Virus record (IMG/VR): IMGVR_UViG_3300021963_000296
Coordinates: 1 to 38,684 of that record
Strand: one strand, 5' to 3'
Length of the DNA stretch: 38,684 bases
Source of the DNA: a virus
Below are positions 7,542-14,180 of the stretch, piece by piece. The notes beneath the pieces were generated by a model that saw nothing but the letters and a program-made list of their open reading frames with translations, made no database searches and had not been told where the DNA came from. Both the position numbers and the translations under genes were made by a program. Positions within the stretch are counted from its first letter, which is position 1; each line of letters starts with the position of its first letter.

Positions 7542-8025
7542 TCCCTACTTCATCATTGGGGCAATGATTGCTGTGGGCGGTGCTTACGGCTACGGGCATC
7601 ATGTTGGATGGGGCGACCGTGACGCTGAGATGCAAGTCGAGATCGCCAAAAAGAATGATGAAGCAAGAGAAAAAGAAACCCAACTTGCCCAACAATTGAA
7701 CGAACAATCAACCAAACTTTCGGAGGCCAATAATGTCATCAATCAAAAGCAGTCTAGTCTTGATCGCGCTATTCGTGATGGTCGGTTGCGCCTCCCGTCC
7801 ACAAGTTGCGTACAAGCCCCCACAAATGCCCCCACTCCCACCGGAGATAGCCCAAAAGAGAGAAGTGAACCTAACCGACCGGTTTATGAAACTTCTGACT
7901 CCGAACGAGCAACACTCGCAGCAATCGCCGAAATCATCGCCCAAGGCGACAGAAACACCGCGCAATTGAATGCGTGTATCGACTCGTACAACAAAGTGAT
8001 GGGGGTGATGAATGCTAACCGCTGA
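7534..8025 (+). CDS. Rz: i-spanin (Rz-like)
   Basis: A 163-residue inner-membrane spanin. It has an N-terminal anchor (YFIIGAMIAVGGAYGYGHHVG) followed by a long periplasmic coiled coil (VEIAKKNDEAREKETQLAQQ and onward) and a globular end with two cysteines (C92 and C148). With the outer-membrane partner encoded inside it, it fuses the inner and outer membranes in the last step of lysis of Gram-negative cells. Residues DGRLRLPSTSC are characteristic of the Rz family. It overlaps both the putative holin gene and the endolysin gene, forming a compact lysis cassette. Confidence 0.88.
   Translation: MVNPYFIIGAMIAVGGAYGYGHHVGWGDRDAEMQVEIAKKNDEAREKETQLAQQLNEQSTKLSEANNVINQKQSSLDRAIRDGRLRLPSTSCVQAPTNAPTPTGDSPKERSEPNRPVYETSDSERATLAAIAEIIAQGDRNTAQLNACIDSYNKVMGVMNANR
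7733..7969 (+). CDS. Rz1: o-spanin (Rz1-like), embedded out of frame in the i-spanin gene
   Basis: A 78-residue lipoprotein read in another frame entirely within the i-spanin gene. The signal peptide MSSIKSSLVLIALFVMVGC ends in lipobox MVGC (C19). It is followed by a proline-rich stretch (KPPQMPPLPPEIAQ) typical of Rz1. The protein would sit in the outer membrane and bind the i-spanin coiled coil across the periplasm. The nested Rz/Rz1 arrangement is well known from lambda-like phages and strongly supports both calls. The upstream AAACTTTCGGAGG (7718-7730) supplies a ribosome site. Confidence 0.88.
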   Translation: MSSIKSSLVLIALFVMVGCASRPQVAYKPPQMPPLPPEIAQKREVNLTDRFMKLLTPNEQHSQQSPKSSPKATETPRN

Positions 8026-8605
8026 CCAACTAAAGAAACTCCACATTGGGGCCGAGTGGGTTGATGCACTCAATGAGACCTTTGGTAGATTCAATATCTC
8101 CACCAAGCGCCAACAAGCTGCCTTTATCGGTCAGTGCGGACACGAATGCGGACACTTCAAGACATTGGAAGAAAACCTCAATTACCGCGCTGAAACGCTC
8201 ATGAAGCTGTGGCCTAAGAGGTTTCCCACTTTGGACTTTGCCAATCAGTATTCTCGTAATCCTAAAAAAATTGCCAACAGCGTGTATAGCGGTCGTATGG
8301 GAAACCGTGATGAGGCTAGCGGAGACGGGTATCGGTTTCGCGGTAGAGGTTGCATTCAGTTGACCGGACACGCTAACTACTTCCATGCCGGACAAGCGTT
8401 AGGAGTAGATTTCGTGATGGAACCCGATCTAGTCGCCACACCAAAATACGCAGCTTTAACAGCGGGTTGGTTTTGGTCTACGCACGACTGCAACCGTCTC
8501 GCGGAAGAGGCCAATTGGACGGGTCTCACAAAGAAGATCAACGGCGGGACTATCGGGCTTGACGATAGGATTAACCACACGAATCAAGCCTTATCTGTCT
8601 TGTAA
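8012..8605 (+). CDS. Endolysin, glycoside hydrolase family 19
   Basis: A 197-residue chitinase-fold muralytic enzyme expected to cut the beta-1,4 glycan strands of peptidoglycan. GH19 signatures are clear: FIGQCGHECGHF with the general acid E45, then EENLNYRAE (second acidic position E53/E54), and the substrate-groove motif FRGRGCIQLTG at 109-119 followed by GHANY. There is no signal sequence, so export needs a holin. It overlaps the i-spanin end by 14 bases and closes the rightward lysis cassette. Its 3' end overlaps the stop of the convergent zinc-ribbon gene by 22 bases, with no clear terminator between them. Confidence 0.93.
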   Translation: MLTADQLKKLHIGAEWVDALNETFGRFNISTKRQQAAFIGQCGHECGHFKTLEENLNYRAETLMKLWPKRFPTLDFANQYSRNPKKIANSVYSGRMGNRDEASGDGYRFRGRGCIQLTGHANYFHAGQALGVDFVMEPDLVATPKYAALTAGWFWSTHDCNRLAEEANWTGLTKKINGGTIGLDDRINHTNQALSVL

Positions 8606-8772
8606 CGCTTGACCATTCTGAGGACATTTTCATGTGAGATAAAGCGATGCCCGTTGTAGCACTCCCTTCGTCTGACAAGCATATTCTCCTCAGTTTTTGT
8701 GTGTTGAACAAACGAGATTGCTTTGCACTCGGGACACTTCATGCCGGAATTATTCGTACTCTTAGGATTCAT
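8584..8772 (-). CDS. NrdR-like zinc-ribbon protein
   Basis: From ATG 8772 this is 62 residues; it contains MKCPECKAISFVQHTK and RRRECYNGHRF, a CxxC...CxxxH zinc ribbon very like the N-terminal domain of NrdR, but without the ATP-cone. Small stand-alone ribbons of this type occur in many phages and may bind DNA or RNA polymerase (Ogr-like), but a role here is not shown. Starts at TTG 8781 or ATG 8742 are also possible and none has a strong ribosome site. It is the last gene of the leftward early operon and partly overlaps the small membrane peptide upstream. Confidence 0.7.
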   Translation of the reverse strand: MNPKSTNNSGMKCPECKAISFVQHTKTEENMLVRRRECYNGHRFISHENVLRMVKRYKTDKA

Positions 8773-8866
8773 TGAGGGCAAGCCAAACCATAAAACAGAT
8801 GACAGAAATGGCTAGTGCGATTCCTAAGAACCCCAAAGCAAAGATGATTAGGACAGTCTCGATCAC
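8762..8866 (-). CDS. 34-residue membrane peptide
   Basis: Begins at GTG 8866, four bases into the previous stop (GTGA), with AGGGGGG upstream as ribosome site. It reads as one long hydrophobic helix (TVLIIFALGFLGIALAISVI...) ending in LNES. The coupling, strong Shine-Dalgarno sequence and pure transmembrane composition support a real gene despite its length. It would be an inner-membrane peptide of the early operon; function unknown. Confidence 0.6.
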   Translation of the reverse strand: MIETVLIIFALGFLGIALAISVICFMVWLALNES

Positions 8867-9015
8867 ATAACCCCCCTCATCTCCCATCCGACTAAAAAAT
8901 AATTCCATCTGCCTTGCATGGCGGGGTTGGTGTACTTGTCGCCAGTCATGGCTAGATCGGCATCTGTGTAGCCCTTAGATGACATAAGTGCGTGGAATAC
9001 TTGTCTTGCTTTCAT
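8863..9015 (-). CDS. Small hypothetical protein, 50 aa
   Basis: The ATG at 9015 overlaps the upstream stop (ATGA) and is preferred to longer in-frame starts, which would overlap the upstream gene by 70 bases. It begins MKARQVFHALMSSKGYTDAD and ends with aromatic-rich WNYFLVGWEMRGVM. No family is recognised. Its place in the leftward operon, behind Erf and exonuclease genes, suggests an early accessory protein. Confidence 0.65.
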   Translation of the reverse strand: MKARQVFHALMSSKGYTDADLAMTGDKYTNPAMQGRWNYFLVGWEMRGVM

Positions 9016-9230
9016 TTCTTCATGTTCCTTACATAAGCTGTAAACGACTGAATCGTGTCTTTGCCAAACGCTAGAGTGCATTTCTCAATGTGTTGGGCGA
9101 CTTCTTCAATCACAACATTCCGCGCATTGTTTTCAGCGTATCGGATTATTTGGTGTTTGCGCGACCCTTGAAGACCCCAATCGCCTTGTCTGCGACTGAG
9201 TTCTTCAAACGCTTCATCTTCCGGACTCAA
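9012..9230 (-). CDS. Small hypothetical early protein, 72 aa
   Basis: Uses a TTG start at 9230 overlapping the previous stop (TTGA); no in-frame ATG is nearby. The protein is helical and charged (MSPEDEAFEELSRRQGDWGL; NNARNVVIEEVAQHIEKC). No known domain is visible. It is packed between two four-base overlaps in the recombination operon. Confidence 0.65.
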   Translation of the reverse strand: MSPEDEAFEELSRRQGDWGLQGSRKHQIIRYAENNARNVVIEEVAQHIEKCTLAFGKDTIQSFTAYVRNMKK

Positions 9231-9463
9231 AACCCAATGTCCTCATCGTTATCGGCGGGTAAGCCTTTATATTCTTTTGGTTTAGGGTCGTTCATGTATG
9301 CCCAACCGTCCCACCCCGCATAGATGGGCATTACATCAAGTTTCAGCATGGGGCCGTTCTTTGTATCGAGGACAGACCCAATACGGATGTATCGTTTCTT
9401 TTCTTCACCCTTTGCGTTGGTGTAAGAACCCGCAACTACGGTAACTTCTTTAAGCAGTGCCAT
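9227..9463 (-). CDS. Conserved early protein adjacent to YqaJ exonuclease
   Basis: A 78-residue protein with a beta-rich pattern (LLKEVTVVAGSYTNAKGEEK, KRYIRIGSVLDTKNGPMLKL) and an aromatic segment GWDGWAYMNDPKP. Short proteins of this look often sit beside phage exonuclease/annealase pairs and may be OB-fold-like nucleic-acid-binding partners; that is inference from context and pattern only. ATG 9463 overlaps the exonuclease end by 14 bases, so production is probably coupled to the recombinase. Confidence 0.7.
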   Translation of the reverse strand: MALLKEVTVVAGSYTNAKGEEKKRYIRIGSVLDTKNGPMLKLDVMPIYAGWDGWAYMNDPKPKEYKGLPADNDEDIGF

Positions 9464-10067
9464 TTTTTTCTTTCATTAAAAGTTCAAGTTTTTCGTCAAG
9501 GTCGGAGAGAAACTTCACCACTTCGGTATCCATTTCGCTGATTAGTTTCTCATCTCGCTCGACTCTTTTGGTGAACATTTCCAACCCCTTAAGTCGCGGG
9601 TCAAAGGAAACGAAATCACACCATTCTTTACCCGTACATCTAAGCTGAAACTGAATTTGCTTGATGTACTTTGCGGGAACCTTTTTGTTTAGCAGTGTGT
9701 CGATGTGGGTGGAAGTGTTGGGACATTTGATCTCAATGATTCCATTGCCCACAATCCCATCGGGAGAGGCTCCGGCTTTCTCAATGTCCGGATGAGCAAT
9801 GAACCCCACTTGATCGACCAACACTGAGTTGACCATCTCGTAGTGCGCTCGGGCCATTGGCTCGGTCTCTGTCCCCCAAGCCATAGCACTGTTGGTAAAA
9901 GATTCAGCCACTTCACCCGTTAAACGCTCACAAATCAGTTGGGCCATGTAATCGTCCCGTGACGCACCATAACCACCCGTTTTGAGCTTTGCCATCACAT
10001 CGGAGACGCGAGAGGCCGTCACTTTGCCAAGTCTGATTTTTAGCCATGCTTCGCTACCTTGTTCCAT
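9450..10067 (-). CDS. YqaJ-family phage exonuclease
   Basis: A 205-residue lambda-exonuclease-type nuclease that resects double-stranded DNA ends for annealing recombination. It begins QGSEAWLKIRLGKVTAS, the YqaJ N-terminal signature. The PD-(D/E)XK site is GASPDG (D103) followed by IIEIKCPN (E112, K114), and a conserved AKYIKQIQFQL helix follows. ATG 10067 shares one base with the Erf stop (TGATG); the GTG three bases earlier is also possible. With Erf next door it forms a complete two-component recombination system like Red, useful for replication restart, repair and exchange with other phages, which may bear on the cointegrate structure. Confidence 0.93.
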   Translation of the reverse strand: MEQGSEAWLKIRLGKVTASRVSDVMAKLKTGGYGASRDDYMAQLICERLTGEVAESFTNSAMAWGTETEPMARAHYEMVNSVLVDQVGFIAHPDIEKAGASPDGIVGNGIIEIKCPNTSTHIDTLLNKKVPAKYIKQIQFQLRCTGKEWCDFVSFDPRLKGLEMFTKRVERDEKLISEMDTEVVKFLSDLDEKLELLMKEKNGTA

Positions 10068-10663
10068 CACAGACTCGCTTTCTTCAAGTCTTTGGCAACA
10101 ATAATTGCATTCTTTGCGGCGGCATCATGTCCGGCTACCTTAATGGCCTCAAAGTAAGCAGACTTCAATTCTTCCTCTGTGGTGGCGGCATCAATGGAAG
10201 CGATTAGAGGGGCAATAAGGACGGTCTTTGGCGCGACTGAATGGGTATGGGCATCGGCATCGTTGTCGGACTCTGTGGGGATGCTAAAGGCTTGAAAGGC
10301 TGCATACTTGTATGCCGCTGACATAGCCTTGTTGGTGGCTTTATCTCCGCTATCCATTGCTTCGCCAAAGGTCTTGACGGTGTGCTTTGACCCGTCATCC
10401 GCTGAGACAAAATCAAACTCAACCTCAACAGTCACATAGAACAATGCGCCACCCGACTTGCTTGCTCGCTCAACACACTCACGGGTAAGAACACGGGGCA
10501 GAATACAAAGGCTGTGCTTTGCCAATAGTGGAGCAATAGCGTTATACACATCGTCAATGCCCCTAAAGTTATATCCGCTGCCTTGCATATTCCTACGGTC
10601 TTTTGTGATGCCGACAGATGACAATTCAGCTTGAACAGCGTTGATGGCTTTGTAAACTTTCAT
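10067..10663 (-). CDS. erf: Erf-family single-strand annealing protein
   Basis: A 198-residue ERF superfamily recombinase that binds single-stranded DNA and anneals complementary strands. Recognisable parts are NMQGSGYNFRGIDDVYNAI (25-43) and the diagnostic GEAMDSGDKATNKAMSAAYK (100-119). The C-terminal third is more variable. ATG overlaps the previous stop by ATGA and GGAT lies upstream. It pairs with the exonuclease immediately downstream. Such systems anneal even imperfect homologies, so phage A carries its own machinery for making mosaics. Confidence 0.93.
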   Translation of the reverse strand: MKVYKAINAVQAELSSVGITKDRRNMQGSGYNFRGIDDVYNAIAPLLAKHSLCILPRVLTRECVERASKSGGALFYVTVEVEFDFVSADDGSKHTVKTFGEAMDSGDKATNKAMSAAYKYAAFQAFSIPTESDNDADAHTHSVAPKTVLIAPLIASIDAATTEEELKSAYFEAIKVAGHDAAAKNAIIVAKDLKKASL

Positions 10664-10863
10664 TTTGAATCCTTTGAAATGAGTTCGGTTTGGAGGGTTT
10701 TGATTTCGTCTCGGGCATTGTCGATATGGTTGACCAACACGCGAATATGGCCTTCCAACATCTGAATGCGGTAAAGCAGTCGTTCGACTTGATCGGCATC
10801 ATGTTCGCGGTAGAGGGTCTCTGAGGTTTGTTTGACAGAGTTGATGATGTAATCAGCGTCCAT
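10660..10863 (-). CDS. Small coiled-coil early protein
   Basis: From ATG 10863 this encodes 67 residues (MDADYIINSVKQTSETLYRE...), preferred to TTG 10875 because TTTGGAGA precedes the ATG. Heptad-like leucines and charged residues (VERLLYRIQMLEGHIRVLV) predict a coiled coil. The start overlaps the upstream stop by one base (TAATG) and the end overlaps Erf by ATGA. Function unknown; a dimeric accessory factor for recombination is possible. Confidence 0.7.
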   Translation of the reverse strand: MDADYIINSVKQTSETLYREHDADQVERLLYRIQMLEGHIRVLVNHIDNARDEIKTLQTELISKDSK

Positions 10864-11042
10864 TAGGGTCTCCAAATAAAACAGTCAAGGGCAAGCACGA
10901 TAAGGGCTATGAGGCTCACCACACGCACTATCTTGTCGGCAATGGTCAATTGGGCTACATGAATCTCAATGCAAGCCCCGTTCTCCAAACTGTTGGGGAA
11001 TGCTTCGGTGAATGTGCGGGGGAATTTGGTTCTGTTAAGCAT
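10863..11042 (-). CDS. Small membrane protein of the early operon, 59 aa
   Basis: Starts at ATG 11042 with GAGG six bases upstream. The first 35 residues are soluble (MLNRTKFPRTFTEAFPNSLE), followed by one membrane helix (RVVSLIALIVLALDCFIW). An early-expressed inner-membrane peptide could affect host physiology or superinfection, but nothing in the sequence shows this. It overlaps the first gene of the operon by eight bases. Confidence 0.65.
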   Translation of the reverse strand: MLNRTKFPRTFTEAFPNSLENGACIEIHVAQLTIADKIVRVVSLIALIVLALDCFIWRP

Positions 11043-11292
11043 GGAAGTCCTCAATCATGGCAATGTGGTGTTTCTTGATCTGCGAGTAGATCAATGCTTG
11101 ATCGGCGGCGGTGAGTTCGTATGTCACTTCAGTACCTGCAGGTTCATCTTCAAATGCCTCAACGGTGTAAGCGAACCAATCGTAGACTTCGGAGAGGCCA
11201 ACAGAATCATCGGCTTCAAAGTAGTCGAACTCGACCATGAGATACCCGTAGTCGATGCTGTGGACTTCGGTGGTGTAGGTTAGATTTTTCAT
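11035..11292 (-). CDS. First gene of the leftward early operon, acidic hypothetical protein
   Basis: An 85-residue acidic protein from ATG 11292, preceded by AGGAAG; the longer frame to 11358 lacks a ribosome site. Aromatic and acidic stretches (SIDYGYLMVEFDYFEADDSV, EAFEDEPAGTEVTYELTAAD) and low basic content give it a DNA-mimic-like charge, though it may simply be a small acidic enzyme partner. It lies directly beside the divergent control region, so it is probably among the earliest products made. Confidence 0.7.
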   Translation of the reverse strand: MKNLTYTTEVHSIDYGYLMVEFDYFEADDSVGLSEVYDWFAYTVEAFEDEPAGTEVTYELTAADQALIYSQIKKHHIAMIEDFHA

Positions 11293-11413
11293 GTGCTTCC
11301 TAAAAGACCCTATGCGTTGTGCTGGGGAATGACTGCATCTTAAACCTACATCTAGCAATTATCATTAGGACTTTCCCTAATGTGTGAAAATACAACATCT
11401 AGCACAATGAATC
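11293..11413. promoter_or_regulatory. Divergent early control region with inverted and direct repeats
   Basis: This is the only gap between the leftward and rightward early operons. It holds an inverted repeat CATTAGG-(6)-CCTAATG (11363-11369 and 11376-11382) and two direct copies of ACATCTAGCA (11348-11357 and 11395-11404) flanking it 47 bp apart. The symmetrical layout looks like operator sites between two promoters. No convincing -35/-10 pair stands out, so promoter positions are not assigned. Confidence 0.6.
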
Positions 11414-11602
11414 ATGTTTCCACATTGCTTTCCCTCTGAGACGCACTATCGTGAATGGGTCAATTACGCCAAAATCGTAGCTGAACCCGTCCACATCTGT
11501 GAGGACTGCACAAAGAATTTTCAGAGGGAAATGCTCTTAGAGAAACGGTGCAAACCCTCACCGAAATGGCTCATTGGTAAAAAACCCGAAGGAACATCAT
11601 GA
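11414..11602 (+). CDS. Small Cys-containing early protein
   Basis: A 62-residue protein, first of the rightward early operon. It contains HICEDCTKNFQREMLLEKRC, a CxxC plus a later cysteine, which may bind zinc. It ends KKPEGTS and its TGA overlaps the next ATG. Its position at the control region suggests a regulatory role, but no DNA-binding fold is evident. The start has no clear Shine-Dalgarno sequence; the message may begin close to the ATG. Confidence 0.65.
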   Translation: MFPHCFPSETHYREWVNYAKIVAEPVHICEDCTKNFQREMLLEKRCKPSPKWLIGKKPEGTS

Positions 11603-11745
11603 AAGCACTCGTAGGAATTTGGTTTGCTCTGTCTGTCAGCTTGGCATGGGCATCTTGCACCACTCACACAATCATGTCGGGTGGACGCATCGTTACCTGC
11701 ACGACTTGTTGTTACGGTAGCAATTGCACAACAAATTGTTTTTGA
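11599..11745 (+). CDS. Short Cys-rich secreted peptide or lipoprotein
   Basis: A 48-residue protein with signal peptide MKALVGIWFALSVSLAWASC; the WASC end resembles a lipobox, otherwise signal peptidase I cleavage is possible. The mature part is dense in Cys and Thr (VTCTTCCYGSNCTTNC), with seven cysteines counting the lipobox one. It should be exported and disulphide bonded. Such peptides may act on the cell surface. GAAGGAAC provides the ribosome site, and it starts by ATGA overlap. Confidence 0.65.
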   Translation: MKALVGIWFALSVSLAWASCTTHTIMSGGRIVTCTTCCYGSNCTTNCF

Positions 11746-11769
11746 TGTAAGATTGTTGAAACACGGATA

Positions 11770-11791
11770 GGTGGAGAGTAGCTACTCCACC
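11770..11791 (+). promoter_or_regulatory. Inverted repeat upstream of the DUF1376 gene
   Basis: GGTGGAG (11770-11776) pairs with CTCCACC (11785-11791). Overlapping it, GAGTAGCTACTC (11776-11787) is a perfect 12-bp palindrome. No T-run follows, so an operator or RNA control element is more likely than a terminator. The rest of the 105-bp gap (11746-11850) shows only the ribosome site GGAG. Confidence 0.45.
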
Positions 11792-11850
11792 GAAAAGCGA
11801 ACTCCCCGCCTGCCGTAGTTTCTTTTCTGGGAGATTTGCGGAGTTGCTTC

Positions 11851-12627
11851 ATGCACTACTACAAGAGAAATCTTGGCGATTACGCCAAAAAAACGGGTCG
11901 TTTGACTATGCTTCAACACGGTGCGTACACGCTTCTAATTGATGCGTGTTATGACCGTGAGGTTTTTCCAACGCTTGAACAGGCAATGGATTGGACTTGG
12001 GCATCAACAGAGGCCGAAATTGATGCTGTCAAATTCGTTCTAAGTCGGTTCTTCAAGTTGTCATCTGATGGTCAATATGTGCAAGATCGCATTCTTGAAG
12101 AACTCTTGCAGTATCACAAAAACGCAGACACAAACAAACGAATCGCTATTGATAGGGAAACAAAGCGTAAAGAAAAAAGCACGAACCGTGTACAAATCGT
12201 AGACGAACCGCCACCTAACCAAGAACCACTAACCAATAACCATAAACCAAAGAGAGAAAGCGCAACTGTCGTTGCTTGCCCACTCGATGTTTCTGAACAA
12301 GTTTGGAACGATTGGGTATCACTGCGGAAAAGCAAAAAAGCACCGATCACAAAAACCGTTCTTGAAGGCGCAAGGAAAGAGGCTTTCAAACTTGATTGGC
12401 CTTTGGAAAAGTTCTTAGCTGAATGGTGTACTCGCGGAAGTCAAGGGTTAAAAGCCGAGTGGGTGGCTCCAAAGCCGACATTTGCGGACATTGCCAAAGT
12501 CACAGTTCCGAGCAAGACCGAGCGAGACCCCGCACTTGTCAAGCTGGATGAAGATAAGGCACGAACTGGCCCACCTCCGGCTGAGATACGGGCCAAAATC
12601 ATGGAAGCACTGAGGGCCAAAGCATGA
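11851..12627 (+). CDS. DUF1376-family replication-associated protein
   Basis: A 258-residue protein. Residues 1-95 match the DUF1376 (YdaU-like) winged-helix pattern: HYYKRNLGDYAKKTGRLTML, GAYTLLIDACYDREVFPT, and a segment ending FKLSSDGQYVQDRI. A charged linker (100-145, Lys/Glu/Pro-rich) leads to a C-terminal domain with WNDWVSLRKSKKAPITKTVLE, often seen in phage replication initiators. Such proteins sit where lambda O-type proteins do and probably bind the origin and recruit the host helicase loader. ATG 11851 follows GCGGAG; TTG 11836 is rejected. No separate helicase or polymerase gene is present. Confidence 0.85.
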   Translation: MHYYKRNLGDYAKKTGRLTMLQHGAYTLLIDACYDREVFPTLEQAMDWTWASTEAEIDAVKFVLSRFFKLSSDGQYVQDRILEELLQYHKNADTNKRIAIDRETKRKEKSTNRVQIVDEPPPNQEPLTNNHKPKRESATVVACPLDVSEQVWNDWVSLRKSKKAPITKTVLEGARKEAFKLDWPLEKFLAEWCTRGSQGLKAEWVAPKPTFADIAKVTVPSKTERDPALVKLDEDKARTGPPPAEIRAKIMEALRAKA

Positions 12628-12869
12628 CCAAAGAACAAGCACACGCACTGCTGAACTTCGTTAAATTGGGATTTGCAATCCCCGCATGGCGAATCAACAA
12701 AGCACTGACCATCACGGGGGATTTGAATGCTCAGAGAACTAGCAGACCACTACGCGACATTGGCGATGACGAAGGGCTGGACAGAGTACACGCGCCATCG
12801 GGTGAAGGAACTACGCGATTCGAACGATATGTGGAAAGAATTACCCCGCATGGTGAAGGAGCGCATTGA
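12624..12869 (+). CDS. Small hypothetical protein, first of three overlapping frames
   Basis: Starts by ATGA overlap with the DUF1376 gene. The first 34 residues (MTKEQAHALLNFVKLGFAIP...) look like a genuine small helical phage protein; the remainder overlaps the next frame for 143 bases and is low in protein-like character. Either the full 81 residues are made or the frame simply tails into the next gene. No family recognised. Confidence 0.5.
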   Translation: MTKEQAHALLNFVKLGFAIPAWRINKALTITGDLNAQRTSRPLRDIGDDEGLDRVHAPSGEGTTRFERYVERITPHGEGAH

Positions 12870-12939
12870 TGGACATAAACACGCCGAGAGGACGCGAATC
12901 GCTGAAAGCGGAACATCGAGCGATGGAGATATTCGCTAA
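12727..12939 (+). CDS. Small helical hypothetical protein
   Basis: A 70-residue protein from ATG 12727 with GGGGGA upstream. It is amphipathic and helical (MLRELADHYATLAMTKGWTE, HRVKELRDSNDMWKELPRMV), more protein-like than the overlapping upstream frame. It overlaps the nuclease-like gene that follows by 71 bases in a different frame. Probably a real early protein of unknown role. Confidence 0.6.
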   Translation: MLRELADHYATLAMTKGWTEYTRHRVKELRDSNDMWKELPRMVKERIDGHKHAERTRIAESGTSSDGDIR

Positions 12940-13339
12940 ACACTTTCCCGATTACGAGTATTGCGAAACACCAAAAGACAAACCCGCAGACATTGACGCA
13001 TTGCTGATAAAACAAAATCAAGTCATGCGGGTGGTCGAAACCAAATGCAGAGACATGACCATTGAAGAATTTATCGGACGATTTAATTATCAGTGGTTGG
13101 TGACATTTGACAAACTCGAAAAGGGTCGCAAAATATCTCACGCAATGCAAGTACCGTTTATCGGATTCTTATATTTAATGCAGTCCGATTTACTTCTTGT
13201 CCAACAAATATCAAACGAACACAGCTATGTTCCGGAGATAACCATAATGCTGACCGAAACACAGAAAACAATTAATGGCGGTCGAATAACTCGATCTAAC
13301 GCTTATATCGACATGAGCAACGCGACACAATTAAAATGA
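12869..13339 (+). CDS. Putative PD-(D/E)XK nuclease-fold protein
   Basis: A 156-residue protein from ATG 12869 (AAGGAG seven bases upstream). The central part has the spacing of a restriction-endonuclease fold: PADIDALLIK (D41/D43) followed by MRVVETKCRD, giving an E57-x-K59 site after a beta strand. Upstream helices include LKAEHRAMEIFAKHFPDYEY. It lies between replication and Holliday-junction genes, which fits a DNA-processing nuclease. Base composition is AT-richer in the second half. The fold is inferred from a motif only. Confidence 0.65.
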   Translation: MDINTPRGRESLKAEHRAMEIFAKHFPDYEYCETPKDKPADIDALLIKQNQVMRVVETKCRDMTIEEFIGRFNYQWLVTFDKLEKGRKISHAMQVPFIGFLYLMQSDLLLVQQISNEHSYVPEITIMLTETQKTINGGRITRSNAYIDMSNATQLK

Positions 13340-13752
13340 TTCAAATCCATTTCACTGTCCCACAAGTCGCCGGAAAGGGTAGACCCCGCTTTGCGCGACA
13401 AGGAACCTTTGTCAAAACTTACACGGATTCCAAGACTTTGGGGTACGAGAAGTCCATCCAAACCTATGCCAAGCAAGCGATGGGGTCTACAAGCCCTTTA
13501 AACGGGGCTGTAGCGGCTTATTTACACATCCGAATACCAATACCGCCATCGTACTCAAAAACGCGCCAAAACGCTTGTATTGAAGGAATCGAACGCCCAA
13601 CCAAAAAGCCCGACATTGACAACATCGTCAAAGCGGTACTAGATGGCATGAATGGCATCGTGTATCTTGATGACAAACAAGTAGTGGATTTAAATTTAAC
13701 AAAGGTTTATTCCGCAACAGAGGGAATAGATATTATGGTGAGAGAAATATGA
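13336..13752 (+). CDS. rusA: RusA-family Holliday junction resolvase
   Basis: A 138-residue endonuclease that cuts four-way DNA junctions as a dimer, clearing recombination and replication intermediates before packaging. It starts IHFTVPQVAGKGRPRFA, the RusA opening strand. The active site is KPDIDNIVKAVLDGMNG (91-107) plus LDDKQV (111-116). All expected acidic residues and the following lysine are present, so it should be active. ATGA overlap with the previous gene. Together with Erf, exonuclease and NinB it completes a full recombination toolkit. Confidence 0.92.
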   Translation: MIQIHFTVPQVAGKGRPRFARQGTFVKTYTDSKTLGYEKSIQTYAKQAMGSTSPLNGAVAAYLHIRIPIPPSYSKTRQNACIEGIERPTKKPDIDNIVKAVLDGMNGIVYLDDKQVVDLNLTKVYSATEGIDIMVREI

Positions 13753-13789
13753 TTAAACATATTGGAAACGCAACATTGGAGAAAAAATA

Positions 13790-13981
13790 ATGGAACAAAG
13801 CTGGATAGAAAAATTTAAATGGTGGCTGTGTGAAAAGATTGGTCACCCATTGCCTCGTCACGGATGGATTTTTGACGGGCAATATCACCGTGATTGCCGT
13901 TGGTGCGGTCGTATTGTGAGCGAGCCATGTAATGAAACAAACAATAATAAAGCGAGTGTGAAAAATGAGACACGATATTGA
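13790..13981 (+). CDS. Small His/Cys-containing protein
   Basis: A 63-residue protein with WWLCEKIGHPLPRHGWIF and YHRDCRWCGRIV, arranged as a possible zinc site (CxxC with nearby histidines). GGAGAAAAAATA precedes the ATG. A 13-codon frame at 13749-13790 (MIKHIGNATLEKK) precedes it and is probably only a leader or chance. No function assigned. Confidence 0.65.
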   Translation: MEQSWIEKFKWWLCEKIGHPLPRHGWIFDGQYHRDCRWCGRIVSEPCNETNNNKASVKNETRY

Positions 13982-14180
13982 TTGGACAAAGGTTCATTGC
14001 AAAGTTGGGCAACGAGTGCCCGTTTATCCATTTAAGAAAGAACCATTTATTGGCGAAGTTAAGCGCATAAAAATGAACCGATTTGGTCGGGTCAGTTATG
14101 TAATTGATGACAAGGAAGTCATGGCAGAGGAATTGTTGCCAGCTAAAAATCAAACAAAACTAAAAATGAGGGCTTTATGA
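13965..14180 (+). CDS. Small basic hypothetical protein, 71 aa
   Basis: Overlaps the previous gene by 17 bases. Beta-rich and basic (KVGQRVPVYPFKKEPFIGEV, KRIKMNRFGRVSYVIDDKEV), suggestive of a small SH3-like barrel that could bind nucleic acid. That fold call is by impression only. Its stop overlaps the NinB start by ATGA. Confidence 0.6.
   Translation: MRHDIDWTKVHCKVGQRVPVYPFKKEPFIGEVKRIKMNRFGRVSYVIDDKEVMAEELLPAKNQTKLKMRAL

Noticed and set aside
8584-8640. Bidirectional terminator between converging endolysin and zinc-ribbon genes
   Set aside because: No stem with flanking T or A runs could be found there.
13749-13790. 13-codon frame after RusA
   Set aside because: Start overlap ATGA is suggestive but the peptide is too short and has no distinguishing composition; treated as chance or leader.
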